40,726 bases of DNA from Xanthobacteraceae bacterium. Its GTDB lineage: Bacteria > Pseudomonadota > Alphaproteobacteria > Rhizobiales > Xanthobacteraceae. Location of the stretch: positions 1 to 40,726 of the forward strand of contig JANQIP010000039.1 in the NCBI GenBank assembly GCA_028282095.1. Direction: 5' to 3'. Below are positions 25,401-34,417 of the stretch, piece after piece (position 1 is the first letter of the stretch; each line of letters opens with the position of its first letter). Under the pieces are notes generated by a model that worked only from the letters and a program-made list of their open reading frames with translations, did no database searches and was not told the origin of the DNA. The translations under genes were made by a program, and so were the position numbers.

Positions 25401-26660
25401 ATGGACAACGACAAACCAGACAATGAACCCGACATGAAACCCGCCCCGGAGGCGGTGGCGAATGCGCCCGTAGATCGGGATGAATCCCTTGGCCTGATCG
25501 AACCGCTGCTCGTCTCCGAAGGCTCGCCCCGGCGCACCGCGCTGACCGACCAGGCGCTGAAGCTGACGCAGAAAGCTGCCGGCTTCCGCAAGAGCCTGCC
25601 GCACGGGGTGATGACGGCGCTCGCCGCTCTCGTGCGGGCGATGAACTGTTATTACAGCAACCTGATCGAAGGGCACGACACCCACCCGATCGATATAGAG
25701 CGCGCGCTCAAAGACGACTACAGCACCGACCCGAAAAAACGGGACCTCCAGCTCGAAGCCAGAGCGCATATTGAAGTCCAGCAATGGATCGATGAGGGCG
25801 GGCTCGACGGTCGCGCTTTAACGGCGGAGGGCATCCGCGACATTCACCGGCGCTTTTGTAAATCGCTGCCAAACGACCTTCTGTGGCTGACGCTGGAGAG
25901 CACCGGAGAGAAGATCCAGGTCCTGCCAGGCGCATACCGCACACGCGACGTACAGGTCGGAAGTCATGTTCCCGTCAGCCCCGGCGCGGTGCCCCGCTTC
26001 ATGGCGCGGTTTGAAGAAGGTTACGGCAAGCTCGGCGCGACGGACACAATCCTGGCCGCTGCTACTGCGCATCACCGGCTTTCATGGATTCACCCGTTCA
26101 CGGACGGCAATGGGCGCGTGATGCGGCTGATGTCGCACGCGGTGCTGCGCGAGGCGCTGGATACCGGCGGCGTGTGGTCGGTCGCCCGCGGCCTTGCGCG
26201 CAATGTCGACGAGTACAAGAGGCATCTCGCCGATTGCGACCAGAAAAGGCGCAACGATCTCGACGGGCGCGGTCACTTGAGCGAAGAGGCGCTGGCGGAA
26301 TTCGCATCCTTCTTCCTGCGCATCTGTATCGATCAGGTGGAATTCATGGAAGAACTGGTGCAGCCTGACGCGTTGCGCGCGCGCATACTCGTCTGGGCCG
26401 AAGAAGAATCAAAACTGGGCAACCTGCCGCCCAAGGCCGGTACGGTGCTGGAAGCGGTGCTCTTCCGCGGCGAACTTCCGCGCGCTGACGTCCCCGCCCT
26501 GGTCGGCACCAAAGAGCGGCAGGCGGGCCGCATCATTTCCAGCCTGACCGAGAAAGGCGTGCTCACCTCTGAATCCACCCGCGCCCCGCTGCGCCTGACC
26601 TTCCCCGCGTCACTCGCCTCACGCTGGATGCCCGGGCTGTTTCCGGAGAAGGTTGGGTAG
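25401..26660 (+). CDS. Fic family protein (AMP transferase type)
   Basis: A 419-residue protein. The catalytic motif HPFTDGNGRVMR is intact (His231), so it should transfer AMP or a similar group to a target protein. The inhibitory motif SNLIEG (Ser86-Glu90) lies N-terminal, as in class II Fic proteins that are self-restrained. After the Fic domain, a winged-helix-like segment at about 335-410 (LPRADVPALVGTKERQAGRI) may bind DNA. No ribosome site is evident before the ATG. The stop is 9 bp from the convergent helicase gene. Role as toxin, regulator or defence protein is open. Confidence 0.9.
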   Translation: MDNDKPDNEPDMKPAPEAVANAPVDRDESLGLIEPLLVSEGSPRRTALTDQALKLTQKAAGFRKSLPHGVMTALAALVRAMNCYYSNLIEGHDTHPIDIERALKDDYSTDPKKRDLQLEARAHIEVQQWIDEGGLDGRALTAEGIRDIHRRFCKSLPNDLLWLTLESTGEKIQVLPGAYRTRDVQVGSHVPVSPGAVPRFMARFEEGYGKLGATDTILAAATAHHRLSWIHPFTDGNGRVMRLMSHAVLREALDTGGVWSVARGLARNVDEYKRHLADCDQKRRNDLDGRGHLSEEALAEFASFFLRICIDQVEFMEELVQPDALRARILVWAEEESKLGNLPPKAGTVLEAVLFRGELPRADVPALVGTKERQAGRIISSLTEKGVLTSESTRAPLRLTFPASLASRWMPGLFPEKVG

Positions 26661-26669
26661 ACAATTGAA

Positions 26670-28526
26670 CTAAACGATATCCGTGCCCGAAAAGTGCCTA
26701 ACACCGGCGGGAACAAGTACCTCGTCGATCCAGTCAATAGTATTGCCACGCTCCGCGCATGATGTGAAAAACGCACGCTGCTCGGCGCGGGTAAAGGCGA
26801 CAAAGAAAGAATTGAGCTCTTCGGGGCGATCGGGCGCAAGGCTCCGCCAGGTCTTGTTGTCGAGTCCGAAGAAAATCATCGTATGGAATTCGAGGCCCTT
26901 GCTTTTGTGTACAGTCATAAGCGAAACCTGACCTAGCCCTTCAAAGCGGTCGAGCGTTTCCGACCAGGAGTCGCTGAGCTCCGTGCATTCAGCCAAGAGA
27001 GTTTTGAAGCCTTCGCGAACGCGCTGGAAATCAGCGTCCCGGCCATAGGCGGGGAACGCTTGGCGCAGAAGGTCTTCCGTTACGAATGCGAGAGCACGCG
27101 CCACAAGCTCATGCGCCGATTCCGCGGCCGGAAGATTATTGTGCATGAACTGTCGAAGATCGCGGGTAAATCGCTGCAGGGACAGTTGGAGGCGTTGCTG
27201 GCCTGTATCATCGTCGTCACTCAGGGCGTGTAAGAACCGAAGGCTAGTCTGGGCATCAGCCCATGCCTGCGGGGCACGAGCGGATGCACCCGACCGCAGG
27301 ATGGGAAACAGGACCGACGTGAATTCTTCGCCGAGCAAATCCTGTATGGCGATCGATCCGACATTGCGGGCAAGGTTACGGATTATCAAATCCAGCTCCG
27401 AGAACGCGGGTTGAAGCTCCTTTTCGACAGCATTCGCATTCATGCGAACGAGGATCGCGACATCGTGCGGAGCAATTGTGCCGGCATCGATTTCCGAGCG
27501 AATCCAGGCTGCCAGCTGGCCTGCTTCCTGTTCACGATCCTCGAAGTTCCAGATTGCAGAGACTTCGCCACTGACAGTCCGCGTGCCACGCGCCTGGACC
27601 GGAACAGTTGCGGGATCGATGACGTTCGCGATCACGCGTTGGATGGCGACAAGTTCTTCGTGCGACCGCCAATTCAGAACCAATGAGAATGGTTTGGCAT
27701 TAAACTCCGTTGTAAATTGGCCGAAGGGATCCGGTATAGCGTCGGCCCAGCCCATGATACTTTGCTTGTCGTCGCCGACCACGGTGAAAATCGCATCGCT
27801 GCCAGAGAAGGCCGTCTTAGTCAGGCCAAACTGCGCAAATGTGGTGTCCTGGAACTCGTCGATAAAGACAAATGGAAAAGTTAGTTGGAGAGCCTTCTTT
27901 ACCTGCGGGTTTGTCGTGACGAGGAACTCTGCAAGCCGGTTAATCATCGGAAAAGAGAGCAACGCTTCTTCGTAGTTCTCGTATTGCTCTGTCCAATAGG
28001 CGTCGAGCACCGCGCGCCGCGGCTCAGAAAGCTCCGCCTCCGATATGGGAAGCGACGTGCGCGCTACCAGCGTTTGCATTTGCTGAACGTTGAGACCGCT
28101 GGAAGATCGCCGTAGAAACGCGTCGAAATCGCGCCGCGTTGGAAAGACAATGCGGTATGAGCGCGGCGGTGCGTAGGGTGCAGGGATCGCCGAGCGAAAC
28201 TGATCGAGAAGATGCTTGGTGAAGGCATCAAACGTCATTGAGTTGAAACGCCGGGACTGCAGGGGCGGGCATCTCTTCTGAACCCTGAGCGCGAGGTTCT
28301 GCGCCGCGTCCCGCTTAAAGCTGATGGCAAGAATACGCTTCGGCGCGGGACAGAGTCCCGTCTGCAACAGGTAAGCGGCTTTCTGGGCCAGGAACTCAGT
28401 TTTCCCCGCGCCGGCTCCTGCCGTTAAGCAAACGCTGTGGCGGGTTTCGCGCAACGCTTCCCAGGCGTTCGGCTCAAACTCGTCGACGCCTTGAGGGCGC
28501 CAATCGTCTGGGCGGACAAGCGTCAT
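26670..28526 (-). CDS. gajB: UvrD/Rep-like superfamily 1 helicase, GajB-like
   Basis: A 618-residue DNA helicase. Walker A is AGAGAGKTE (36-44), Walker B FIDEFQDT (221-228), then VVGDDKQSIMGW, LNWRSHEELV, VHKSKGLEF and FVAFTRAEQRAFF, so the ATPase core is complete. Its ATG overlaps the stop of an upstream frame (GAATGA) whose last 27 codons look like the C-terminus of an OLD-type nuclease. OLD nuclease followed by a UvrD-like helicase is the Gabija defence pair (GajA/GajB). With GajA reduced to a scar, the helicase is probably an orphan. The gene symbol is given for likely descent, not proven function. Confidence 0.75.
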   Translation of the reverse strand: MTLVRPDDWRPQGVDEFEPNAWEALRETRHSVCLTAGAGAGKTEFLAQKAAYLLQTGLCPAPKRILAISFKRDAAQNLALRVQKRCPPLQSRRFNSMTFDAFTKHLLDQFRSAIPAPYAPPRSYRIVFPTRRDFDAFLRRSSSGLNVQQMQTLVARTSLPISEAELSEPRRAVLDAYWTEQYENYEEALLSFPMINRLAEFLVTTNPQVKKALQLTFPFVFIDEFQDTTFAQFGLTKTAFSGSDAIFTVVGDDKQSIMGWADAIPDPFGQFTTEFNAKPFSLVLNWRSHEELVAIQRVIANVIDPATVPVQARGTRTVSGEVSAIWNFEDREQEAGQLAAWIRSEIDAGTIAPHDVAILVRMNANAVEKELQPAFSELDLIIRNLARNVGSIAIQDLLGEEFTSVLFPILRSGASARAPQAWADAQTSLRFLHALSDDDDTGQQRLQLSLQRFTRDLRQFMHNNLPAAESAHELVARALAFVTEDLLRQAFPAYGRDADFQRVREGFKTLLAECTELSDSWSETLDRFEGLGQVSLMTVHKSKGLEFHTMIFFGLDNKTWRSLAPDRPEELNSFFVAFTRAEQRAFFTSCAERGNTIDWIDEVLVPAGVRHFSGTDIV

Positions 28527-28937
28527 TCATCGCCATCCTCAATGCCGAGTTCCTGCTTGAGCCTTTTTATGAGCGCTTTGATTTCGGGCGGAGCGTCGTC
28601 GGCAAGACTGTCGGTGGATATGGCTGGAAATGAACACCTGAGCCGAAGGCAACTCTCCTATTTCCCGCACCAGAGTCATAATCTTTGATAGGAAGAAAGG
28701 AGAAAGACTGTTCTCGGGCTCTTCGATGGCGAGAATGTGTATGCGATCCCGCCGCGTGTTCTGGCTGTCGACGAGAGCATTATAGAGGCGGTGCCGCTTT
28801 GTGATTCCGGGGGTAGGATCGTTGATCCTGGCCGTAGCGAGGAGGTGCGTGATCTCGGAGCCGGTAAGACCTTCGTCCGTGTCAGCCAGCGCAGCTGCGA
28901 TAGATTCGAGCTGGCTCTGGGTGAAGATAGCTTTCAT
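28524..28937 (-). pseudogene. Chimeric scar: TIGR02391-like start fused to OLD/GajA fragments
   Basis: From 28937 (MKAIFTQSQLESIAAALAD) the translation resembles the N-terminus of TIGR02391-type proteins (GLTGSEITHLL, DPTPGITKRHRLYNALV). After about 65 residues it switches to the ABC-ATPase signature of OLD-family nucleases (LAIEEPENSLSPFFLSKI, then AQVFISSH). It then jumps, in another frame, to a C-terminal tail ADDAPPEIKALIKRLKQELG that ends on the helicase start. The nuclease N-terminus, Walker A and TOPRIM domain are gone. At least two deletions are needed. The frame at 28539-29009 could give a 130-156 aa product but it is not likely to be active. Confidence 0.7.
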
Positions 28938-29020
28938 CGGTTTAGTCGCAGTCACGTTCCGCGCTCCTCGGAGACATACAACAAGGCCACATGGGAGCTG
29001 AATGCTCACGCGGCTTGCTC

Positions 29021-29064
29021 ATGAAATCATGATATTATAAAATCATGAACGAACGAATCATGGC
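29021..29064 (+). promoter_or_regulatory. Operator/promoter with repeated TCATGA motifs
   Basis: Four copies of a TCATG(A) motif occur within 45 bp, two as ATCATGAT (29026-29033) and ATCATGA (29042-29048) around a TATTATAA -10-like stretch. The first gene of the following operon encodes a ribbon-helix-helix-like protein, so autoregulation is likely. Confidence 0.5.
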
Positions 29065-29074
29065 AAGGGCATTC

Positions 29075-29320
29075 ATGACTAAGAAGATTCCGCACGAAAT
29101 ATCCATGCGCGGCAAGACTCGTCCGGCCAAGAATGTGCCGATTCAGGTGATGGTGCCGGCATCGGTTCGGCAGCAGGTGGCGATGATAGGTGCGCAGCGT
29201 GGGGAGAATATTCGCACCCTCGTCTTGCGCGGTCTACAAGCTATCGGAGTGGACATCCCGGACTCGGAATTGGCTGAACGCCGCGGCCGCAAGCGACAAG
29301 GGGACGGCCATGGCGCGTAG
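29075..29320 (+). CDS. Ribbon-helix-helix-like protein, first gene of the ietAS-type operon
   Basis: An 81-residue basic protein. The stretch VPIQVMVPASVRQQVAMIGA followed by NIRTLVLRGLQAIGV fits a ribbon-helix-helix fold: one strand, then two helices with an alternating pattern. The frame has ATGs at 29045 and 29060, but only the one at 29075 has a good ribosome site (CAAGGGCATTC). The end overlaps the start of the AAA ATPase gene by 11 nt, so the genes are coupled. I infer an autoregulator of the operon, possibly an extra antitoxin. Confidence 0.65.
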   Translation: MTKKIPHEISMRGKTRPAKNVPIQVMVPASVRQQVAMIGAQRGENIRTLVLRGLQAIGVDIPDSELAERRGRKRQGDGHGA

Positions 29321-30341
29321 TGATCTCCTCGTCAACCTAGTGAAGTCGAGCGCCAGCGGTGACAAAGAGGCTGTTCAGAAAATCGTCGAAGCGATTATCG
29401 CCGAGGAACGTGCCAAGCAGCATAACCTTCTGGCTGACCGGCTAACGCGTGCGATTCAGATGAATGGAAGCAACGTGCGTAGCGTGGCTTCTGCGAGCGA
29501 GCCAGGACCCCGGAACCGCGAGTTCATCGCAGAGATCGTGCCCAGGCGACAACTGGAAGACCTTATTCTGCCCGACCTGGTCAGACGGGCTGCAACGCAG
29601 CTCGTTGAGGAGCAACAGCGGGCGGGCGTCTTGCGGGCGCACGGATTGGAGCCGCGGCACCGCGTCTTGCTCGTCGGCCCGCCTGGGACCGGCAAGACAA
29701 GCATGGCGGAGGCGATCGCGGAAGCAATCGGCGTTCCATTGTTTGTGGTCAGATACGAGGCGATGATCGGAAGCTATCTAGGAGAAACAGCCGCGCGCCT
29801 GAAAAGGGTGTTTGATTATGCGCGTACGACGCCGTGCGTGCTCTTCTTCGATGAATTCGATGCGATCGGCAAGGAGAGAGGTGATATTCACGAGACAGGG
29901 GAAATCAAGCGGGTGGTGACCTCACTTCTGATGCAGGTAGACGATTTGCCAAGCTATACCATCGTCATTGGTGCCACCAATCACCCTGAGCTGCTGGACC
30001 GTGCTTCATGGCGGCGGTTCCAGTTGCGCCTTTCGCTTCCCATGCCGACACAGAAGGCTTTGACCAAGTACATCGACACGTTCGCGCGGCGATTTGACAA
30101 CAAGCTGGGATACTCGGCTGCTGCCATTGCGAAAAAGCTCGGAAAGGTGAGCTACGCCGAAGCCGAGGAGTTTTGTCTGGACATTCAGCGGCGACACGTC
30201 CTTGCGCTTGGAGAAATGCCACTGAAAACCATAGTGACTGACCAGCTTGACATTTGGACGACGCGGGCGGCGTCGAAAAATAATAGTGCGGAAGGAGGAA
30301 TTGATGGCGGAGCGGCCGCTCCTGATACTACCGACGCCTGA
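29310..30341 (+). CDS. ietA: AAA ATPase (IetA-like)
   Basis: A 343-residue classical AAA ATPase. Walker A GPPGTGKT (123-130), Walker B VLFFDEFDAIG (177-187), sensor IVIGATNHPELLDRA and a C-terminal lid. The N-terminal 110 residues are helical and may recognise a partner. Start at 29310 has AAGGGGACGG upstream; the longer open frame is not supported. It overlaps the protease gene by 38 nt. An AAA ATPase followed by a subtilisin-like protease is the ietAS arrangement first known from Agrobacterium plasmids as a stability (toxin-antitoxin-like) module and later reported as an antiphage ATPase-protease pair. Confidence 0.85.
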   Translation: MARSDLLVNLVKSSASGDKEAVQKIVEAIIAEERAKQHNLLADRLTRAIQMNGSNVRSVASASEPGPRNREFIAEIVPRRQLEDLILPDLVRRAATQLVEEQQRAGVLRAHGLEPRHRVLLVGPPGTGKTSMAEAIAEAIGVPLFVVRYEAMIGSYLGETAARLKRVFDYARTTPCVLFFDEFDAIGKERGDIHETGEIKRVVTSLLMQVDDLPSYTIVIGATNHPELLDRASWRRFQLRLSLPMPTQKALTKYIDTFARRFDNKLGYSAAAIAKKLGKVSYAEAEEFCLDIQRRHVLALGEMPLKTIVTDQLDIWTTRAASKNNSAEGGIDGGAAAPDTTDA

Positions 30342-32904
30342 GCCTGTTAAGCCGCCGCGCGGTGCCGGCGGTGACGGCGCCTTGCGCAAACCAAGCCGTG
30401 ATTCACAGGTTGGGAGATTTCAGCCGGTTTTTCAACGGCTGCGGCAGGCGCTTGATGGTGGAACCGCGGGGCTTATGGAGCTTCGGGACGATCCAAGCAA
30501 TCTGGCGCCCGATCGCGTCATTGTTTTCGAGATCGCCGGAAACGTCGGGGACTTTGTGAAAGCCATCGCAAAGGTGCCCGGCCTGGAATTCATGGCCGAA
30601 TTTGAAACCGAGGAGCCGCCTGACGAGCTGTTTGCCGTCGAGGACACGCGGGCGGGAAAAAAGGGAGCGGTTCGCGAGGACAAAACCGTTCCCGGACGTT
30701 TTTATCTCGCAATGCCGACGGCGGGCGCTTTCGAAGAGCTGTTGAGCCTGTGGCAGCGCTGGGAGCGCGGCGAAAGGCTCGGCAGGGGCTACACGCCGTT
30801 CGAGCACGTCTTCAGCCAGCTCAGGGTTTTGAGGGCCTGGGGCGCCGAGGACCGAATCCTCGATGAGACTGTGAGCTACTGGCAGCGGGAGGTGGAACGC
30901 GCCCCGGATCAGCCGGTGAGGACGGAAGTTGAGCTCTGGTTCTATGAATCGGAAGGGCAAAGGCAGGAAGCCTCGGCCCGTCTCGCGGCGCACGTGGCGG
31001 CGGCAGGCGGCGAGGTGCTCCACGAGGCCGTCATTGCCGAAGTCGGCTATCACGGCGCGCTGATCGATATCCCTGCCGGGGCGGTTGCCGCGCTGATCGA
31101 ACGCCGGGAAGTGCATCTGGCCATCGCCGATGAAGTGATGTTCCTGCGCCCGCAGAGCGTAATGGAAAACGAACTCGAACCCGAAGAGATGGATGAGGCG
31201 GGGCTGGACGCCCGCGCGGGAACCCCGCCAAACAATGAGCCGATCGCTGCCCTACTCGACGGTGTGCCGCTACAGGGACATCAGCTTCTGACGCAGCGCC
31301 TGACGATCGACGACCCGGACGATCTCGACGGCATGGCGATCGTCTCCAGGCGGATTCACGGCACGGCGATGGCCTCGTTGATTCTGCACGGCGACCTCAA
31401 CGCCGGCGAACCGGCGCTTGAGCGCCCACTTTATGTGCGGCCGATCATGTTCGCTCCGGCAGGCGGGCGTGAAAGAACCGACGGCAGCAGGCTGCTTATC
31501 GATACGATCTATCGCGCGGTCGTCCGCATGAAGGGAAGCGAGGGCGAGGAAGCGGCGGCGCCGGCCGTGTTTCTTGTGAACCTTTCCATTGGCGACACGC
31601 GGCGGCCTTTCACGCGGCTGATGAGTCCGCTTGCCCGGCTTCTGGATTTCCTGTCGGAACGCTATGGCATCCTTTTCCTGGTCAGCGGCGGAAACGTGCC
31701 CGAGCCGCTTGAGCTGGACCACTTCGGCACCTGGACCGTGTTCGAGAACGCCGATGCCGCGGACCGTGAGCGCGCGATGCTGGAAGCGCTAAACGCGGCG
31801 AAACATGCGCGGACGATCCTGTCGCCAGCGGAGGCGGTCAATGTGCTCACGGTCGGCGCGCAGCATCATGACAATGTGGCTGTGCGCATTCCGGCAGCGA
31901 ACGCCGTCGATCCCTTCGAGGATCACGAATTACCGAACGCCAGCTCGGCGCTCGGTCTTGGCTACCGGAGAACCGTCAAGCCGGAAATCTATCTTCCCGG
32001 CGGACGGGAATATGTGCGGATGGGGCGAAGCGGCGGCGGCATTGAAGTGCGCTTTGGACAGCCGCAACGCCTTTACGGCTTGAGCGCTGCCGCGCCCGAT
32101 TCATCCGGACAGGGCCAGCTGGGCAAGACGGCGTTAAGCGACGGCACAAGCTCGGCGACGGCCCTGGCAACGCGCGCCGCCCATCGAGTCTTCGACGCTT
32201 TGATGGACCGGGACGGCGGCTCCGCGCTGGCGGATATGCCGGCAGAATTTTATGCCCCGCTTGTAAAAGCTCTGCTTGTGCACCGCGCCCGGTGGAGCAG
32301 TAACGGCAAGAGCACGCTTTTGAAGGAGATATGCGGCCCCACAGATGGCAGGCGGTTCGTGGAAAGAACCGAGAATGTGAGCCGCTTCCTCGGATTCGGC
32401 GTACCGAATGCGCTGGAAGCGATGGAGTGCGCGAGCAACCGCGCCACGCTGGTCGGATTCGGCGAACTCCCGCCCGACCATGCGCACAGCTACCGCGTTC
32501 CACTCCCCACCTCGCTGGAGCGTGTTACCGATCCGCGGGCGCTGACGGTCACGCTCGCATGGTTCACGCCGGTAAAGCCGGGGCATCAGAGCTATCGGTG
32601 CGTCAAGCTGGAGGCGGCCCCCGATGAGCCGTTGGTTTCTCTCGGCGTCGAGCGGTTCGGCGAGCAACCGGCCGACGCCTCGGTGAAGAAGGGCACGCTC
32701 TTTCATGAGCGTTATTGCGGCGAGAAGGCCGTGGCCTTCATCGACGATGGGCACTTGTCCCTGAAGGTCTGGTGCAAGGAAGATGCCGGCGGCATCGATC
32801 ACCCGATCAGGTACGGGATCGCGATCACAATCGAATCCGAGGCAGCCATACCGATCTATGACGAGATTGAGCAGCGGCTGCGGGTCGCGCCGCGCCCCCG
32901 GTAA
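30304..32904 (+). CDS. ietS: Subtilisin-like serine protease (IetS-like)
   Basis: An 866-residue S8-family peptidase. Catalytic residues: Asp319 in IAALLDGVPLQ, His352 in RRIHGTAMASL, Ser616 in SDGTSSATAL, with a likely oxyanion Asn in LVSGGNVPEP. No signal peptide, so it acts in the cytoplasm. The first 300 residues are a family-specific domain and the last 200 a beta-rich tail. AAGGAGGAATTG precedes the ATG inside the ATPase gene. In the ietAS model the protease is the harmful effector and the ATPase restrains it. All catalytic residues are present, so the pair should be functional. Confidence 0.85.
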   Translation: MAERPLLILPTPEPVKPPRGAGGDGALRKPSRDSQVGRFQPVFQRLRQALDGGTAGLMELRDDPSNLAPDRVIVFEIAGNVGDFVKAIAKVPGLEFMAEFETEEPPDELFAVEDTRAGKKGAVREDKTVPGRFYLAMPTAGAFEELLSLWQRWERGERLGRGYTPFEHVFSQLRVLRAWGAEDRILDETVSYWQREVERAPDQPVRTEVELWFYESEGQRQEASARLAAHVAAAGGEVLHEAVIAEVGYHGALIDIPAGAVAALIERREVHLAIADEVMFLRPQSVMENELEPEEMDEAGLDARAGTPPNNEPIAALLDGVPLQGHQLLTQRLTIDDPDDLDGMAIVSRRIHGTAMASLILHGDLNAGEPALERPLYVRPIMFAPAGGRERTDGSRLLIDTIYRAVVRMKGSEGEEAAAPAVFLVNLSIGDTRRPFTRLMSPLARLLDFLSERYGILFLVSGGNVPEPLELDHFGTWTVFENADAADRERAMLEALNAAKHARTILSPAEAVNVLTVGAQHHDNVAVRIPAANAVDPFEDHELPNASSALGLGYRRTVKPEIYLPGGREYVRMGRSGGGIEVRFGQPQRLYGLSAAAPDSSGQGQLGKTALSDGTSSATALATRAAHRVFDALMDRDGGSALADMPAEFYAPLVKALLVHRARWSSNGKSTLLKEICGPTDGRRFVERTENVSRFLGFGVPNALEAMECASNRATLVGFGELPPDHAHSYRVPLPTSLERVTDPRALTVTLAWFTPVKPGHQSYRCVKLEAAPDEPLVSLGVERFGEQPADASVKKGTLFHERYCGEKAVAFIDDGHLSLKVWCKEDAGGIDHPIRYGIAITIESEAAIPIYDEIEQRLRVAPRPR

Positions 32905-32992
32905 GCAGACTTATGGCCATTCGGTCTATTCGGAAGAAAAAATCAAGGAGATTGCGAGGGCTGGTGACGAAGAGACTGCGGCTCACAAACCG

Positions 32993-33238
32993 TCATTCCC
33001 TACGGACCTTCGTCCTTGGCACCAACCTGGCATTATCCACATCATAGGCGTAATCGCCAATGGTGCCGTCCTTGATCCTTGTCACCAGCTCATCGACCAC
33101 GAACAGCGGCACCAGGAACCATTCCCGCGGGGTGACTGGCTGTCCGAAGCGGTCCCTGATTTTGGTATCGAGCTTCGCCGGCTCAAAAAGCCTATGGATA
33201 GTGCTTTCGAGCTTGGTGCGGTTGGACTGATTTTGTAT
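32993..33238 (-). pseudogene. C-terminal fragment of a GIY-YIG nuclease, in frame after the next gene's stop
   Basis: The translation TKLESTIHRLFEPAKLD, then DRFGQPVTPREWFLVPLFVV and DGTIGDYAYDVDNARLV, matches tails of GIY-YIG/T5orf172 nucleases. It has no start codon. It is in the same frame as the gene ending at 33239 and separated from it only by that gene's TGA. The preceding gene already ends in a similar segment (GREFFLADSDLILEAW), so this is a second tail from a different gene, joined by a rearrangement. Confidence 0.6.
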
Positions 33239-34417
33239 TCATTTTTTGTACTCTTTCGCTGCCAAATTGCCTTTCTGCCATGCTTCAAGGATTAAATCCG
33301 AATCTGCCAGGAAGAACTCTCGGCCTAAAGACCCGCCCGAGGGCAGGCGGCAAAGAATTGTCTGCATAGCCCTTTCCCCAGCCTTCGCATGGTCCGAACT
33401 TGGGTAGGGATCGTAGCCGGACGCAGGACCGGAGTAGAGAATTTCCCAATGAAAGGCGCATTCGGGCAAAGTGCGGTTATGGTCGTCGCAGCGTGTTCGC
33501 GGGCTTCTGGAAAACCCTGCCTTGACGATCATCTTACCGTCGGCAGGTTTGCCAAGGAAGGCGTCCGTATCGCCCTGAAGCCTCAGCACGTAGAGGTGTT
33601 TCGGGCCTTCGGATTCCCTTGTCACGAAGGCATTTTGCGAGACAGGGCCAGCTTTGCTCGGCGCGAGAATTTCTTTAGCGCTGCCAGGCGCTGAACCGAT
33701 GATCGGGTTCTCTCCAAAGACATCGACCTCCTGAAGATCGAGCTTCAGGATGTTCAGCGCTTCCTTTCGCGTTAGCGTCACACCGCGCGATCCGATATGC
33801 TGCCATGCACCTGTGGATGTTGCGTCGGGGGCAAATTCCCGCACGTCCATCCGCGATTCCGGAGTAACGCGCCAGGCACGCGTTGCCTTGACTGCATAGT
33901 TCCACTTGGCTGCACGCTCGGGATCACGCTCCTTGGCCGCCCAAGCGGAAGGAGCCATAAACTGCCGCGATTTACCAAGCTGGTGGGAGCATTGCTGAAT
34001 GCCGATGACCTTTCCGAGGTCTTCTTTAGACGCCTGCCCCGCCCCATAGACTACGACAAGAACGCCAGGCTTGCTTCCTTCGATAAAGCTTCGCCTTCGA
34101 CCTTCATCAGTGAAACCGAGCAAGCCCCATTCTTCGGGACGGAAGCCGTAGAAGCTCGTAAGCCATACATTCGGGGGGGCCGACCTGATCGCCTGCATCG
34201 GAAACATGGTTTCGCCGCGCTCGTGCGCCTGTTCGAACGCGCGAACGCTCCCGTAGGTCTGGACAACGCGGGACTGAACCGCCGGCATGATCTTGGTGCT
34301 GCGCTCGGGCCAGCCATGCGCCTCGAACATATTTTTGTAACCGCCGTAGTAATCGTCGGCGATCCGCCGGATTGCCTGCGCGTCGCCTCCCTGACTGTAG
34401 CGGACGCGATGCTTCAT
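33239..34417 (-). CDS. Two-domain protein: possible EVE/PUA-like reader plus GIY-YIG nuclease
   Basis: A 392-residue protein. Residues about 80-190 (WLTSFYGFRPEEWGLLGF, GVLVVVYGAG, GKVIGIQQCSHQLG) have the alternating strand pattern of PUA/EVE-like domains that read modified bases; this is an inference. Residues about 273-385 look like a GIY-YIG/T5orf172 nuclease: HLYVLRLQ, MIVKAGFSRSPRTRC, DDHNR, and a later Glu in AGERAM. A reader joined to a nuclease suggests modification-dependent restriction. Its start overlaps the stop of a deleted methyltransferase gene by 4 nt (ATGA), so it was probably part of a restriction-modification unit. The frame continues after the TGA into another nuclease tail. 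Confidence 0.6.
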   Translation of the reverse strand: MKHRVRYSQGGDAQAIRRIADDYYGGYKNMFEAHGWPERSTKIMPAVQSRVVQTYGSVRAFEQAHERGETMFPMQAIRSAPPNVWLTSFYGFRPEEWGLLGFTDEGRRRSFIEGSKPGVLVVVYGAGQASKEDLGKVIGIQQCSHQLGKSRQFMAPSAWAAKERDPERAAKWNYAVKATRAWRVTPESRMDVREFAPDATSTGAWQHIGSRGVTLTRKEALNILKLDLQEVDVFGENPIIGSAPGSAKEILAPSKAGPVSQNAFVTRESEGPKHLYVLRLQGDTDAFLGKPADGKMIVKAGFSRSPRTRCDDHNRTLPECAFHWEILYSGPASGYDPYPSSDHAKAGERAMQTILCRLPSGGSLGREFFLADSDLILEAWQKGNLAAKEYKK

